Source: Schistocerca nitens | Taxonomy: Eukaryota; Arthropoda; Insecta; Orthoptera; Acrididae | Reading direction: 5' to 3' | DNA length: 64,000 bases | Assembly: GCF_023898315.1 (NCBI RefSeq) | Contig: NC_064623.1 | Location: 18,179,140-18,243,139, forward strand | In this document: positions 44,275-53,333 of the stretch, piece by piece | Numbering within the stretch: the stretch's first letter is position 1 | How the letters are laid out: each line of letters starts with the position of its first letter | Notes under the pieces: generated by a model | What the model was told of the DNA's origin: nothing | Databases searched by the model: none | What the model saw: the letters and a program-made list of their open reading frames with translations, nothing else | Position numbers and translations under genes: made by a program

Positions 44275-45480
44275 TGTAAACGAAGCTATTTCGTATATAG
44301 CAGATATTTTTCCGACCGACATAGTGGCTTTATTTAAACACTGCTTGACGAAAACTTATTTCCAGTACAACAACGAGTTTTACGAACAGATCGACGGGGT
44401 GGCGATGGGAAGCCCTCTCAGCCCAGCTGTTGCCAATTTATTTATGGAGATCTTCTAAAAGCGAGTGCTGCAGACTGGCAGTAAAAAGCCTGCTAAATGG
44501 TATCGCTATGTTGATGACACATTTGTAGAGTGGACTCATGGTGAAGAACAGTTGGATGTCTTCTTGGTGCATTTGAACAGCATTAACCCGAAGATACAGT
44601 TTACGATGGAGAAAGAGAGCAACGGTCAACTGAATTTCCTGGATGTGTCGGTAATTAAACGGGTGGATGGGACGCTGGGCCACAAGGTATATAGAAAGAA
44701 CACACGGCTGGATACCTCCACAAGGAATCAAACCATCATCCTTGGCAAAAAGGAGGTGTCATGAAAACTTTGGTGGACAGAGCCAACAAAATCTGGGAGC
44801 CGGCTTGCTTGCAAGATGAATTTAATCGCTTATGGTCAGCCTTCATGAAAAACGGATGTTCCAGCAAGGAAATTGATCGAGCCCTCCTTCAAAGAAGAAT
44901 AGAAGCCAGAAGTCAAGAACAACAACTGTCACCTACTGGAAAAGTTTTCCTACCGTTGATTAATAAAGTCACGGACCGTATCGGGAAAGATCTGGCTAGG
45001 TATGGGATCGAAGCATCTACAGACTTAGGAAGAAGATTAAGGAATACTTAAGAATTGTAAAAGACGGCTGACACCCCCTTAGCAACACAACTGTTACTGT
45101 CAAATCATACAATGGGGTATACAAAATTCCACGCAGTTGTGGACAAGTATATATTGGAACAACGAAATGAAGTGTAAACACCCGCTTAGCCGACCGCAAA
45201 AGAAACTGTCGCCTAGGACACATCGAAAAATCTGCCGTATCTGAGCATGTTTTTGTTGATGGGAACCACGAAATTAAATTTAATGAGACAAGCGTTCTAG
45301 CACGAACATCCCATTATCATGCGCGCATGTACAGAGAAGCAATAGAGATTCACAAACACCATAACAGTTTTAATAGAAAAGAGGAAGTTTTAAAGTTGGA
45401 CGAAATATGGATGTCACCGTTGCGCCAGCAGAAAGACAATGGATTACTCTTAATCGAGAATGATGACGCCTTCCAAAGAT
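44275..45480 (+). pseudogene. PLE-2 reverse transcriptase and GIY-YIG endonuclease, broken
   Basis: EQIDGVAMGSPLSPAVANLF at 44390-44450 is the PLE RT motif before the palm. YRYVDDTFVEW at 44500-44530 is the catalytic palm (YVDD), and LNFLDVSVIKRVDGTLGHKV follows. 44761-45051 continues through the linker (KVFLPLINKVTDRIGKDLAR). 45115-45480 holds the GIY-YIG domain with VYKIPRSCGQVYIGTTK then a stop where the arm copy has Arg. A stop also follows MEIF at 44457, and a frame change occurs at ~44764. The 5' half of RT is missing. Confidence 0.82.
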
Positions 45481-45576
45481 AGGCATACCGTCGGCATCAC
45501 GTGACGAATGGTGGTGCCCTCTATTCGCTCTATAAATGCGAGAGTACCTGGAGCCTCTGCGGCAGTAGCCGGACGA

Positions 45577-45615
45577 CCTCAGAATATGTCTCCCGCAAAT
45601 GGAGACGAAACGTCA
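45577..45615 (+). ncRNA. Decayed hammerhead-like motif, PLE-2 right end
   Basis: CAGAAUAUGUCUCCCGC, then GGAGACGAAACGUC. Stem II and the GAAAC...GUC side are kept, but the CAGAUGA side has mutated to CAGAAUA. Confidence 0.4.
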
Positions 45616-45944
45616 GATGGAAATTTTATACATCGACCACGGCCTTTCAGCCCAGAAGTTTCAACTGAAGGCAACACCGGCCGTGAAAGCCTACATTGTA
45701 TGATTTGACAGTAACAGTTGTGGTGCTGCGATTTTGTCACGAACCAGACTGGTGTTCATCTAAAAGGTTATTCGAGGCGAAATAATTAGCAAGGTGTTCA
45801 TGAACTGTGTGTTCTAAAGCACTGAATAATGTTGCTAGAATTTAAATAGGCCTGTAGTCGGGAAGTTGTCCGCCAGATTCCTTCTTGGCAAATGGTTTAG
45901 ATGAGCAACGTCAAAAACACCGTTAGCAATAATGACCAATCAAC

Positions 45945-46190
45945 TGCGAAGAGACCGCCTGCTCAGCTGAGTGGTTGCGTGCTTTCCTCCCATGCAGCGG
46001 GCGCAAGTTCCATTCCCGGCCTGGTTGGAGATTTTCTCCGCTCATGGACTGCGTGTTGTGTTGTCCTCGTCATCATTTCATCCTAATCACCGGCTCGCGA
46101 GTCATCCTTTGTAGTGTCGACTGCAAGAAGACTCGCACTCGGCTGCTGAACTTCCCCGGATAGGCCCTCCCGGCCGGCAATGCATACGAT
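45945..46190 (+). repeat. SINE family 2 relative
   Basis: CTGCTCAGCTGAGTGGTTGC opens a tRNA-like head, GTTCCATTCCC is the B box, then GGAGATTTTCTCCGCTCATG and CGTCATCATTTCATCCTAAT match the SINE at 24145. No TSD was found. Confidence 0.75.
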
Positions 46191-46224
46191 CATTTCATAA
46201 TTTCCTCCAGAAAGAGATGGCAGC

Positions 46225-46282
46225 TTAAGAAGAAGGAGAAGAAGAAGAAGAAGAAGACGAAGATGAAGAAGAAGAAGAATAA
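46225..46282. repeat. GAA-rich microsatellite
   Basis: AAGAAGAAGGAGAAG followed by GAA units with GAC/GAT interruptions. Confidence 0.85.
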
Positions 46283-46536
46283 AAACGTCAAAATAATTCA
46301 TAGTGTTTATAAATGTTAAATAAAATACGAGAATCGTATTCGCATTTGTGGTTATGGCTAAACTTTGGCTGCACTGTGCACTGGTGACAGTGAAAATTCG
46401 TGATGGGTCGAAACTCGAACCTGGCTCTTCGGCTTCAGGGAGCGGTTGCCATGAGCGCCTCCACGCTTCCCGAATGGACCAAAACTTACATTTTTCACCA
46501 CTTTCGTAGTTAAAAAAAGTGTCTGCTTAAGAAGTA

Positions 46537-47343
46537 CAGGGTGACAATTATTATTGAAGTATATGAAGAAAACCTAGGGTAGTGCCTAATTACGCCGTAC
46601 ACATGTAAACGACACTACACGTATTCGGGTTTAGGTTATGACAAGTTCGATATGCCTGCCATCGTTGGCGATGCTGAGGCGCAGGCGAATAGCGAAATTA
46701 TGCATAATCTGCTGAAGTGTCGGAGCGTCGATGCTATCGATGACCTCCTGAATGGCTGTTTTCAGCTCAGCTGTGGTTTTCAGGTTGTTGCTGTACACCT
46801 TGTCTTTAATATAGCCCCACAAAGAGGAGTCAAATGTGCTTAAATCCGGAGAAAATGGCGGCCAATCGAGGCCCATCCCAGTGGCCTCTGGGTACCCCAG
46901 CAACAGAAGGTGGTCCCCAGAGTGCTCCTCCAGGACATCAAACACTCTCATGATCCGATGGGGTCGAGCTCCGTCTTGCACGAACCACGTCTTGTCGAAA
47001 TCAGCGTCACTTTGGATAATAGTGATGAAATCCATCTTCCAAAACCTTCACCTACTGTGCGGTACTCACTGTGCCATCAAGGAGTGTCGTACCGATTATT
47101 CTGTGACTGGACACTGCACACCACACAGTCACCTGTTGAGGGTGAAGAGACTTCTCGATCGTGAAATGGAGATTCTCAGTCCCCCAAATGCGCCGACTTT
47201 GCTTATTGACGAACCATACAAATGTAAGTGGTCTTCGTCGCTAAACCAAAACATGCATGCACATACTAATTCCCACCATGCCATGTGGCCAGTTTGAACG
47301 TCCAAACGGAGACCGTTTAGAAGTTACGACTATTTCATTTCAT
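46537..47343 (-). pseudogene. Mariner-type transposase, C-terminal half
   Basis: The minus strand at 47035-46631 encodes TWFVQDGARPHRIMRVFDVL (second catalytic Asp in QDG), LDWPPFSPDLSTFDSSLWGY (third Asp, with TF for TP/PL) and IKDKVYSNNLKTTAELKTAI. Terminal repeat ACAGGGTGACAATTATTATT lies near 46538. 47036-47343 is the decayed upstream part (DNA equivalent of the DEAHF...NRQN block). The upstream end is cut where LINE B was inserted. 41284-41560 is a second copy of the same end. Confidence 0.8.
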
Positions 47344-48868
47344 GTTGTTGTTGTTTTTGTTGTGGTCTTCAGTGCTGAGACTGGTTTGATGCAACTCTCC
47401 CTGCTACTCTATCCTGTGCAAGCCACTTCATCTCCCAGCACGTACTGCAGCCTACATCCTTCTGAATCTGCTTAGTGTATTCATCTCTTGGTCTCCCTCT
47501 ACGATTTTTACCGTCCACGCTGCCCTCCAATACTAAATTGGTGATCTCTTGATGCCTCAGAACATGTCCTACCAACCGATCCCTTCTTCTAGTCAAGTTG
47601 TGCCACAAACTCCTCTTCTCCCCAATTCTTTTCAATACCTCCTCATTAGTTATGTGATCTGCCCATCTAATCTTCAGCATTCTTCTGTAACACCACATTT
47701 CGAAAGCCTATATTCTCTTCTTGTCCAAATTATTTATTGTCCATGTTTCACTTCCATACATGGCTACACTCCATACAAATACTTTCAGAAACAACTTCCT
47801 GACACTTAAATCTATACTCGATGTTAATAAATATCTTTTCTTCAGAAACGCTTGTCTTGCCATTGCCAGTCTACATTTTATATCCTCTCTACTTCGACCA
47901 TCATCAGTTATTTAGCACCCGAAATAGGAAATCTCCTTTACTACTTTAAGTGTATCATTTCCTAGTCTAATTCCCTCAGCATCACCTGAGTTAGCTCGAC
48001 TACATTCCATTATCCTCGCTTTGCTTTTGTTGATGTTCATCCTATATCCTCCTTTCAAGACACTGTCAATTCTGTTCAACTGCTCTTCCAAGTCCTTTGC
48101 TGTCTCTGACAGAATTACAATGTCATCGGCGAACCTCAAAGTTTTTATTTCTTCTCCATGGATTTTAATACCTACTCCAAAATTTTCTTTTGTTTCCTTT
48201 ACTGCTTGCTCAATATACAGATTGAATAACATTGGGGAGAGGCTACAACCCTGTCTCACTCCCTTCCCAACCACTGCTTCCCTTTCATGTCCCTCGACTC
48301 TTTATAACTGCCATCTGATTTCTGTACAAATTGTAAATAGCCTTTCGCTCCCTGTATTTTACCCCTGCCTCCTTCAGAATTTGAAAGAGAGTATTCCAAC
48401 CAGCGTTGTCAAAAGCTTTCTCTAAGTCTACAAATGCTAGATACGTAGGTTTGCCTTTCCTTAATCTATTTTCTAAGATAAGTCGTAGGGTCAGTATTGC
48501 CTCACGTGTTCCAACATTTCTAACATGTCTACGGAATCCAAACTGATCTTCCCCGAGATTGGCTTCTACCAGTTTTTCCATTCGTATGTAAAAAATGGTT
48601 CAAATGGCTCTGAGCACTATGTGACTTAACTTGTGATGTCAGCAGTCGCCTAGAACTTAGAACTAATTGAACCTAATTAACCTAAGAACATCACACACAT
48701 CCATGCCCGAGGCAGGATTCGAACCCGCGACCGTAGCGGTTGCTCGGCTCCAGACTGTAGCGCCTAGAACCGCACGGCCACTCCAACCAGCCATTCGTCT
48801 GTAAAGAATTCGCGTTAGTATTTTGCAGCCGTGACTTATTAAACTGATAGTTCAGTAATTGTCACTAC
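47344..48868 (-). pseudogene. LINE B copy, RT to 3' end
   Basis: Minus-strand segments 48581-48285 (EDQFGFRRHVRNVGTREAIL, LAFVDLEKAFDNAGW), 48274-47912 (GVRQGCSLSPMLFNLYIEQA, LRFADDIVILSE) and 47698-47369 (RWADHITNEEVLKRIGEKRS, EGKNRRGRPRDEYTKQIQKD). Frame breaks at ~48280 and ~47900, and a four-residue insertion (HVRN), separate it from LINE B at 10699. The palm is intact. A SINE at 48593-48790 splits the upstream part. The 3' TTG run begins at 47344. Confidence 0.88.
48593..48790 (-). repeat. SINE, class II head
   Basis: A minus-strand copy of the main SINE inside LINE B. TSD CCATTCGTATGTAAA at 48578-48592 and 48791-48805, with one mismatch. Confidence 0.9.
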
Positions 48869-48869
48869 A

Positions 48870-49094
48870 GAGTGTACATAAGGGACGTTTTATGACTAAC
48901 GAGACTTCGCCCCTTCTCATATTTGAATGTGTCATTAGAGTCGTTACACTGCTCTAATCCTTTCAAACTCTCCACCCATCGCATTTTACCCCCACCTGTG
49001 CCGATGACGTGGAGGGTGAAGAACGCTGCCGAGGACTGCAGAATGCAGTACACCCATCTCCCAGCATCTATATCGCTGCCTCCCTCCGAGCTCG

Positions 49095-49135
<41 letters not shown>

Positions 49136-49555
49136 GCCCGCGCCCGCACTGCCCCCGGCTGGCTTGTGCGCCCGATGGTGCCGCTAATGACCTCAGCCGC
49201 TGGCTCTGCCTCTCTGCAGGAAGGCAAAGGCAAAGGCAAGGCCGGGGCGAGGCAAGCAGAAGCGAGGCGAGGCGAGCGACCACCCCGCCACCCCGCCGGC
49301 CCTCATTAGTACACCTGCCCTGTCATCGCCAGCAGTTCACGCTACGCCGGAGGTAAACATCCACCCACCCCCCACCCACCCACACCCTGCGCCGGCTGGC
49401 TGCCTCTTAGACCGCCATTATTTCTTCTTCTGCTCCCCTATCCCTCCTGCTCAAGCTGAACCTCTGTCCACCACAAACACGGACCCCATTCCAACTCCTG
49501 CAGTTTTTCTCACCACGCCTCTTAAGGCCACTGTCTTTCCATTATTTGGTATTCT
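48870..49555. other. GC-rich patch with (GT)18 and a possible exon
   Basis: 49099-49134 is a (TG)n run. At 49211-49220 TCTCTGCAGG looks like a splice acceptor and at 49349-49358 GGAGGTAAAC like a donor. Between them (49220-49352) frame 2 stays open and is Lys/Ala/Pro-rich. The region is CpG-rich against an AT-rich background. No protein family is recognised, so a host exon is only a possibility. Confidence 0.3.
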
Positions 49556-49655
49556 GCATCCACATCTACATCTACATCTACGTGATTTCTCTGCTATTCA
49601 CAGTAAAGTGCCGGGCAGAGGGTCTGGTGAACCACCTTCAAACTGTCTCTCTTCC

Positions 49656-49771
49656 TTTTTTTTACTATCAAAAACAGTCTTGATCACAATTTATTTATCA
49701 CGGTGACCAGTTTCGACCACAACTGTGGTCATCTTCAGACCAATGAGTGAGGACCTCCTTCTGCTGGAGAA
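49656..49771 (-). mobile_element. 116 bp insertion carrying a hammerhead-like motif
   Basis: Flanked by the perfect 8 bp TSD TCTCTTCC (49648-49655 and 49772-49779) inside LINE A. On the minus strand it holds CUGAAGA, stem II, GAAAC, then GTGATAAATAAATTGTG, and ends in an A-run. This looks like a solo Penelope-type terminus or a minimal ribozyme retroelement mobilised in trans. Confidence 0.7.
49701..49745 (-). ncRNA. Hammerhead-like ribozyme motif (canonical CUGAAGA core)
   Basis: Minus strand: stem I GGU, core CUGAAGA, an extra U, stem II GACCAC/GUGGUC with loop AGUU, GAAA, helix III ACUGGU (self-pairing between two copies), GUC site, stem I ACC. All invariant core bases of CUGANGA and GAAA are present. 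The extra U before stem II is unusual. Confidence 0.55.
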
Positions 49772-49876
49772 TCTCTTCCGTTCCACTTTCGAACGGCGCA
49801 CCTGAGAAACGAGCACTTTAATTTTTCTGTGCGAGCCCTCATTTCTCTTACTTTATCGTGATTATCATTTCTCCTT

Positions 49877-50123
49877 GCCGAGCTAGGTGGCGCAGTGGTT
49901 AGCCCACTGGACTCGCATTCGCAAGGACGACAGTTCAATCCCGCGTCCGGCCATCCTGATTTAAATTTTCCATGATTTCCCTAAATCACTTCAGGCAAAT
50001 GCTGGGATGGTTCCTTTGAAAGAGCAGGGCCGACTTAGTTCCCCGTCCTTTCCTAATCTGATTAGACCGATGACCACGTTGTCTGGTTCCCTTCCCCAAA
50101 CAATCCAATCCAATCCAATCCAA
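49877..50123 (+). repeat. SINE family 3 with tRNA-like head
   Basis: GCCGAGCTAGGTGGCGCAGT is the A-box region and CAGTTCAATCCCGCG the B-box region. The body has CATGATTTCCCTAAATCACT and GCTGGGATGGTTCCTTTGAA, and the end is a (CCAAT)n array at ~50099-50120. TSD ATTTCTCC at 49867-49874 and 50124-50131. Confidence 0.88.
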
Positions 50124-50617
50124 ATTTCTCCCTATGTAAGTGGGTGCCAACAGAAAGTTTTCGCAATCGGAGGAGAAAACTGGTGATTGAAATTTCATGA
50201 GAAGGTCCCGCCGCAACGAGAAACGTCTTTGTTTTAGTGATTGCCACTCCAATTCATGTATCCGGTCTGTGACACTATCTCCCCTATTTCGCTGTAATAC
50301 AAAACGAGCTGCCCTTCTTTGAACTTTTTCGATGTCATCCGTCAGTCCCACCTGATGCGGATCCCACACTGCACAGCAGTACTCCAGAATAGGGCGGACA
50401 AGCGTGGTGTAAGCAGTCTCTTTAGTACACCTGTTGCACATTTTAAGTGTTCTGCCAATGAATCGCAGTCTTTGGTTTGCTCTACCCACAATATTATCTA
50501 TGTGACTGTTCCAGTTTGGGTTATTTGTAATTGTAATCCCTTAGTATGTAGTGAATTTACAGCCTTCGGATTTGTGTGACTTATCTCTTAATCGAAATTT
50601 AGCGGATATCTTTTAGT

Positions 50618-50820
50618 TCAAAAATGGTTCAAATGGCTCTGAGCACTATGGGACTTAACATCTGAGGTCATCAGTCCACTAGAACTGAGAACTACTTAAA
50701 CCTAACTAACCTAAGGCCATCACACACATCCATGGCCGAGGCAGGATTCGAACCTGCGACCGTAGCGGTTGCGCGGTTCCACACTGAAGCGCCTAGCACC
50801 GCTCGGCCACATCGGCCGGC
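50618..50820 (-). repeat. SINE, class II head
   Basis: A minus-strand main SINE inside LINE A with a perfect 10 bp TSD ATCTTTTAGT at 50608-50617 and 50821-50830. Confidence 0.93.
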
Positions 50821-51121
50821 ATCTTTTAGTGCTCATGTGAATAAATTAACACTTTTATTTATTCAGGGTCAATTTCCACTTTTCGCACCATACAGATATC
50901 TAAATCATTTTGCAATTCGTTTTGATCATCGGATGACTTTACAAGGTGGTATATGACAGCAACATCTGCAAACAATCTAAGAGGGCTACTCAGATTGTCT
51001 CCGATGTCGTTACTATAGATAAGAAACAATAGAGGGCCTATAACACTTCCTTGTGGAACGCTGGATATTATTTTTGTTTTTCTCGATGGCTTTCTAGTTT
51101 GTGATGAGACTGACAGATCTA

Positions 51122-52435
51122 CAGGCTGTTTCAAAAAGGGCCTTACGACTGTAAAAACTCATATAAATTTACTGAAATAAGATATAGACCTGGGTTTAGT
51201 GTTATTCTGTAGAGCAACGCATCAACATTTATACCTTAAACTAAAGATGCTCTATGTGGCTTCCGTTGGTTATGCTGCACACATCCCATCGGAAGTCAAT
51301 TTCTTCCCAAACTCCCTGAAGCGTTGCAGGTGTAATTTGCTCAGTGGAAGCGTAAATCGTTGCTCTAAGTTCAGTTAGAGAAGCCGGCACAGGAGGTACA
51401 AACACCATAAAAAACCCATAAAAAAAATCGAGTGGTGTCAGGTCTGGGGAACGTGGGGGCCATGGAGTTGGCATATCATGGCCAATCCAATGACGGGTAA
51501 AGCATCGCTGAGAAAATTCCAGACGTCAGCCAGGTAGTGGGGTGGTGCACCATCTTGGTCATCCCCATCGACCTGTGGTATCAAACACTGTTGTAACATA
51601 TCCAGGTACACTATCCCATTGATGATTCTCGCACGGAGAAAAAAGGGGCCGTACAGTTTGTTCTTGCTCAGTGGACAAAAAACGTTCAGTTTATGGCTGT
51701 CACAAACATGCTGCAAATGTTTGATGTGGATTTTCACTGCACCAAACCCTACAGTTGTGTGTGTTACTCTTGCCACTTAAGTGAAAAGTTGACTAGTCAT
51801 AAAAGATGATTTTGTCCAAGAAATGTTCCTCCTCATGTAATCGGTTTAACACATCCACACAGAATATCTTGCTAGCAATTTTATCAGCATCTTTTATTGC
51901 TTGTTCGATCGTCGGTCTGTACAGTTTGAAATGCAAACGGTTTCTCAACACGCGCCAAGTAGTCGTGTGTGGGATTTGCAGTTCGCGAGATGCACGCCGG
52001 CTCAATTTCGTGGGGCTGTTGACAAAACGTCGTCTCGATCGCTCAACGACGTCGTCAGTTGGGCTTGAACGACATGATGACTTCCCATGTCTTACCGAGC
52101 ATCCTGTTTCTACAAAACATTTATGCCACTTACAAATTTTAGGCCTACTAGGAGGATTTTTAGCGTACTTGGCACGGAAATTACGCTGAACTGTTGTCGC
52201 CAACTTCGGTTTTTCAAACCTAAACACACAGCTAGCATCCTCTGGCCCAGTGAAGGCAGCCATCTTTAACACAACTGCTGCTAGCGCTCCTTACGGTGCC
52301 ATTCCTCACCAGCGAACTACCGAGACGAAACTTGATGTATTTTCCTGCAAATTGACGCTACAATCACCTCTTTAGATACTGTGCATTAATTTATATGAAT
52401 TTTCAAAGTTTTAAAGTCCTTTTTGAAGCGTCCTG
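51122..52435 (-). mobile_element. Mariner-type transposon, complete ends, dead transposase
   Basis: Ends CAGGCTGTTTCAAAAAGGGC and (inverted) CAGGACGCTTCAAAAAGGAC, about 65 bp imperfect repeats, flanked by TA at 51120-51121 and 52436-52437. It lies at the end of LINE A, so it is younger than that LINE. Confidence 0.88.
51241..52272 (-). pseudogene. Mariner transposase, frameshifted
   Basis: 52272-51793 (159 codons) holds the N-terminal HTH (KLATTVQRNFRAKYAKNPPS, ICKWHKCFVETGC) and the second HTH (KLSRRASRELQIPHTTTWRV), then breaks at KIIFYD, where FSDE with the first catalytic Asp is expected. 51776-51438 holds DDQDGAPPHYLADVWNFL (second Asp), and 51474-51241 PPRSPDLTPLDFFYGFFMVF with the third. 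At least two frame changes inactivate it. Confidence 0.85.
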
Positions 52436-52449
52436 TATATTATTAAGTA

Positions 52450-53210
52450 CGAGGGATATCCGGAATCTAATGTTACAAGGCATGTAGCTTTAGCATGGAC
52501 TGTCAGAGCAGGAAGCAGGTACCATTGCCGTGTAGCGGTAAGCCAGCGGAAGGAACGAGCATTTCTAACAATCGAGTAGATCGTCGACTCATGTAGTGGT
52601 GACTGTCAGAAATGAGCATTCTCTTTCAGGCTCCCACCAAGTGCGAAGGGCCAGCTGTAATTCGCTACCTAAAATGCTAATGGCATGAACGCCGCTGCAA
52701 TTCATCGCGAAATTGTTTCAGTTCATGAAAAGGACGTAATGTCAGGGCAGTATATGACGAAATGGGCACCGAATTTGAATTTTGGAAGGACAGAAATTCG
52801 TGATGAAGACAGAAGCAGAAATCGGTATATTGTGACTCATGATGTGGTGCAGGAAATAGAAGAACATCTTCTCTCTGATCGACATTCGACAATTGACGAC
52901 CTGGATGCAGTCTGTCCAAACATTTCACGAAATCGTATCTGATAGACTAAATTATCGCAAGTTGTATGCGCGATGGGTGCCCAAGATGCTTACCAAAGCA
53001 CACAAAATGAACAGAGTCATTGCCGCTCGCGATTTCTTGACCGCTTTGAGACTGAAGGCGACTCCTTTTTGAACTCTCTGGTGACATGAGATGAAACTTG
53101 GGCTTATCAGAATACAGTATTCCAGAGAGCAAACGACAATCAATGAAGTAGCGCCATACTTATTCCCCTTGAGCCAAAAAATTCAAAACTCAACAAACAG
53201 CAGGGAAAAT
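52450..53210 (+). pseudogene. Mos1/SETMAR-type mariner, 5' half
   Basis: Starts with TA then CGAGGGATATCCGGAATCTA, a mariner-type terminal repeat. 52685-52942 encodes MNAAAIHREIVSVHEKDVMS and NISRNRI of the paired HTH DNA-binding domain. Another frame continues with KLYARWVPKMLTKAHKMNRV, the linker before the catalytic domain. It ends at 53210 in the segment just before the second Asp block, where a Penelope-type end begins. Confidence 0.82.
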
Positions 53211-53328
53211 ACTTGTTTTCTAAGTAAAACTGCCTTTTCCTGCTGCTAGTTACTTTATTTATCCCATACGCGTTTCGCCTTCTCCTGTTCTAAGGCATCA
53301 TCAGTGGGGTCTATAACGATACAGTTTT
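53211..53328 (-). mobile_element. Penelope-type terminus with hammerhead
   Basis: Minus-strand sequence: hammerhead (53310-53261), GGGATAAATAAAGTAACTAG, then ~45 nt ending AAAACAAGTA at 53211. It shares the GATAAATAAA segment after the ribozyme with the 116 bp insertion at 49656-49771. The rest of the element probably continues beyond the Gypsy insertion at 59187. Confidence 0.6.
53261..53310 (-). ncRNA. Hammerhead ribozyme, canonical core
   Basis: Minus strand: stem I CCCA (53308-53305), core CUGAUGA (53304-53298), one U, stem II GCCUU/AAGGC, GAAA (53276-53273), palindromic helix III ACGCGU, GUA cleavage triplet, stem I UGGG (53266-53263). All core nucleotides are standard. With no loop on helix III it would cleave as a dimer, as reported for Penelope hammerheads. 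The unpaired U before stem II is the only oddity. Confidence 0.65.
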
Positions 53329-53333
53329 GTTAG

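Larger units (their letters stand above)
43703..45707 (+). mobile_element. Penelope-like element PLE-2
   Basis: A plus-strand 5'-truncated PLE (RT at 44275-44460, thumb and linker to 45050, GIY-YIG 45105-45480) preceded by an inverted copy of its own 3' part (43705-44270). The terminal arms are ~560-600 bp. TSD ACAGTAACA lies at 43694-43702 and 45708-45716. The right end alone carries a 36 bp extension (45671-45706) containing CCGGCCGTGAAAGCCTACAT. Insertion is in LINE D. The arms are more diverged than in PLE-1, so the copy is older. Confidence 0.87.
42490..45900 (-). pseudogene. LINE D (CR1/Jockey-like), split by PLE-2
   Basis: The minus strand from ~45900 has LSNILLASLNISVLSKVLEH-type finger sequence with LDEHQSGFVTKSQHH up to 45717. 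It continues beyond the PLE at 43695 with LYFSKAFDTVNFDILLAKLK (first catalytic Asp), GSDPLVGPL-like DNA, LYSDDVQLYLS (palm, S for A) at ~43370, and NFKRQLTVHLL near 42600. The two halves join at codon level across a 9 bp TSD, so one element was interrupted. Many stops. Confidence 0.78.
49560..51120 (-). pseudogene. LINE A copy with three insertions
   Basis: The tail CACATCTACATCTACATCTA lies at 49560. The minus-strand coding part 50489-50150 reads NQRLRFIGRTLKMCNRCTKE, YCCAVWDPHQVGLTDDIEKV and RIHELEWQSLKQRRFSLRRD. 51134-50859 carries VPQGSVIGPLLFLIYSNDIG and LRLFADVAVIY (palm FADV, second Asp lost). It is interrupted by a 116 bp insertion (49656-49771), a SINE family 3 copy (49877-50123) and a main SINE (50618-50820), each with its own TSD. 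It is 5'-truncated by the mariner target at 51120. Confidence 0.85.

Noticed and set aside
981-50820. tRNA genes suggested by A and B boxes
   Set aside because: Every tRNA-like head continues into a SINE body and most carry TSDs; none has a complete acceptor stem with a terminator.
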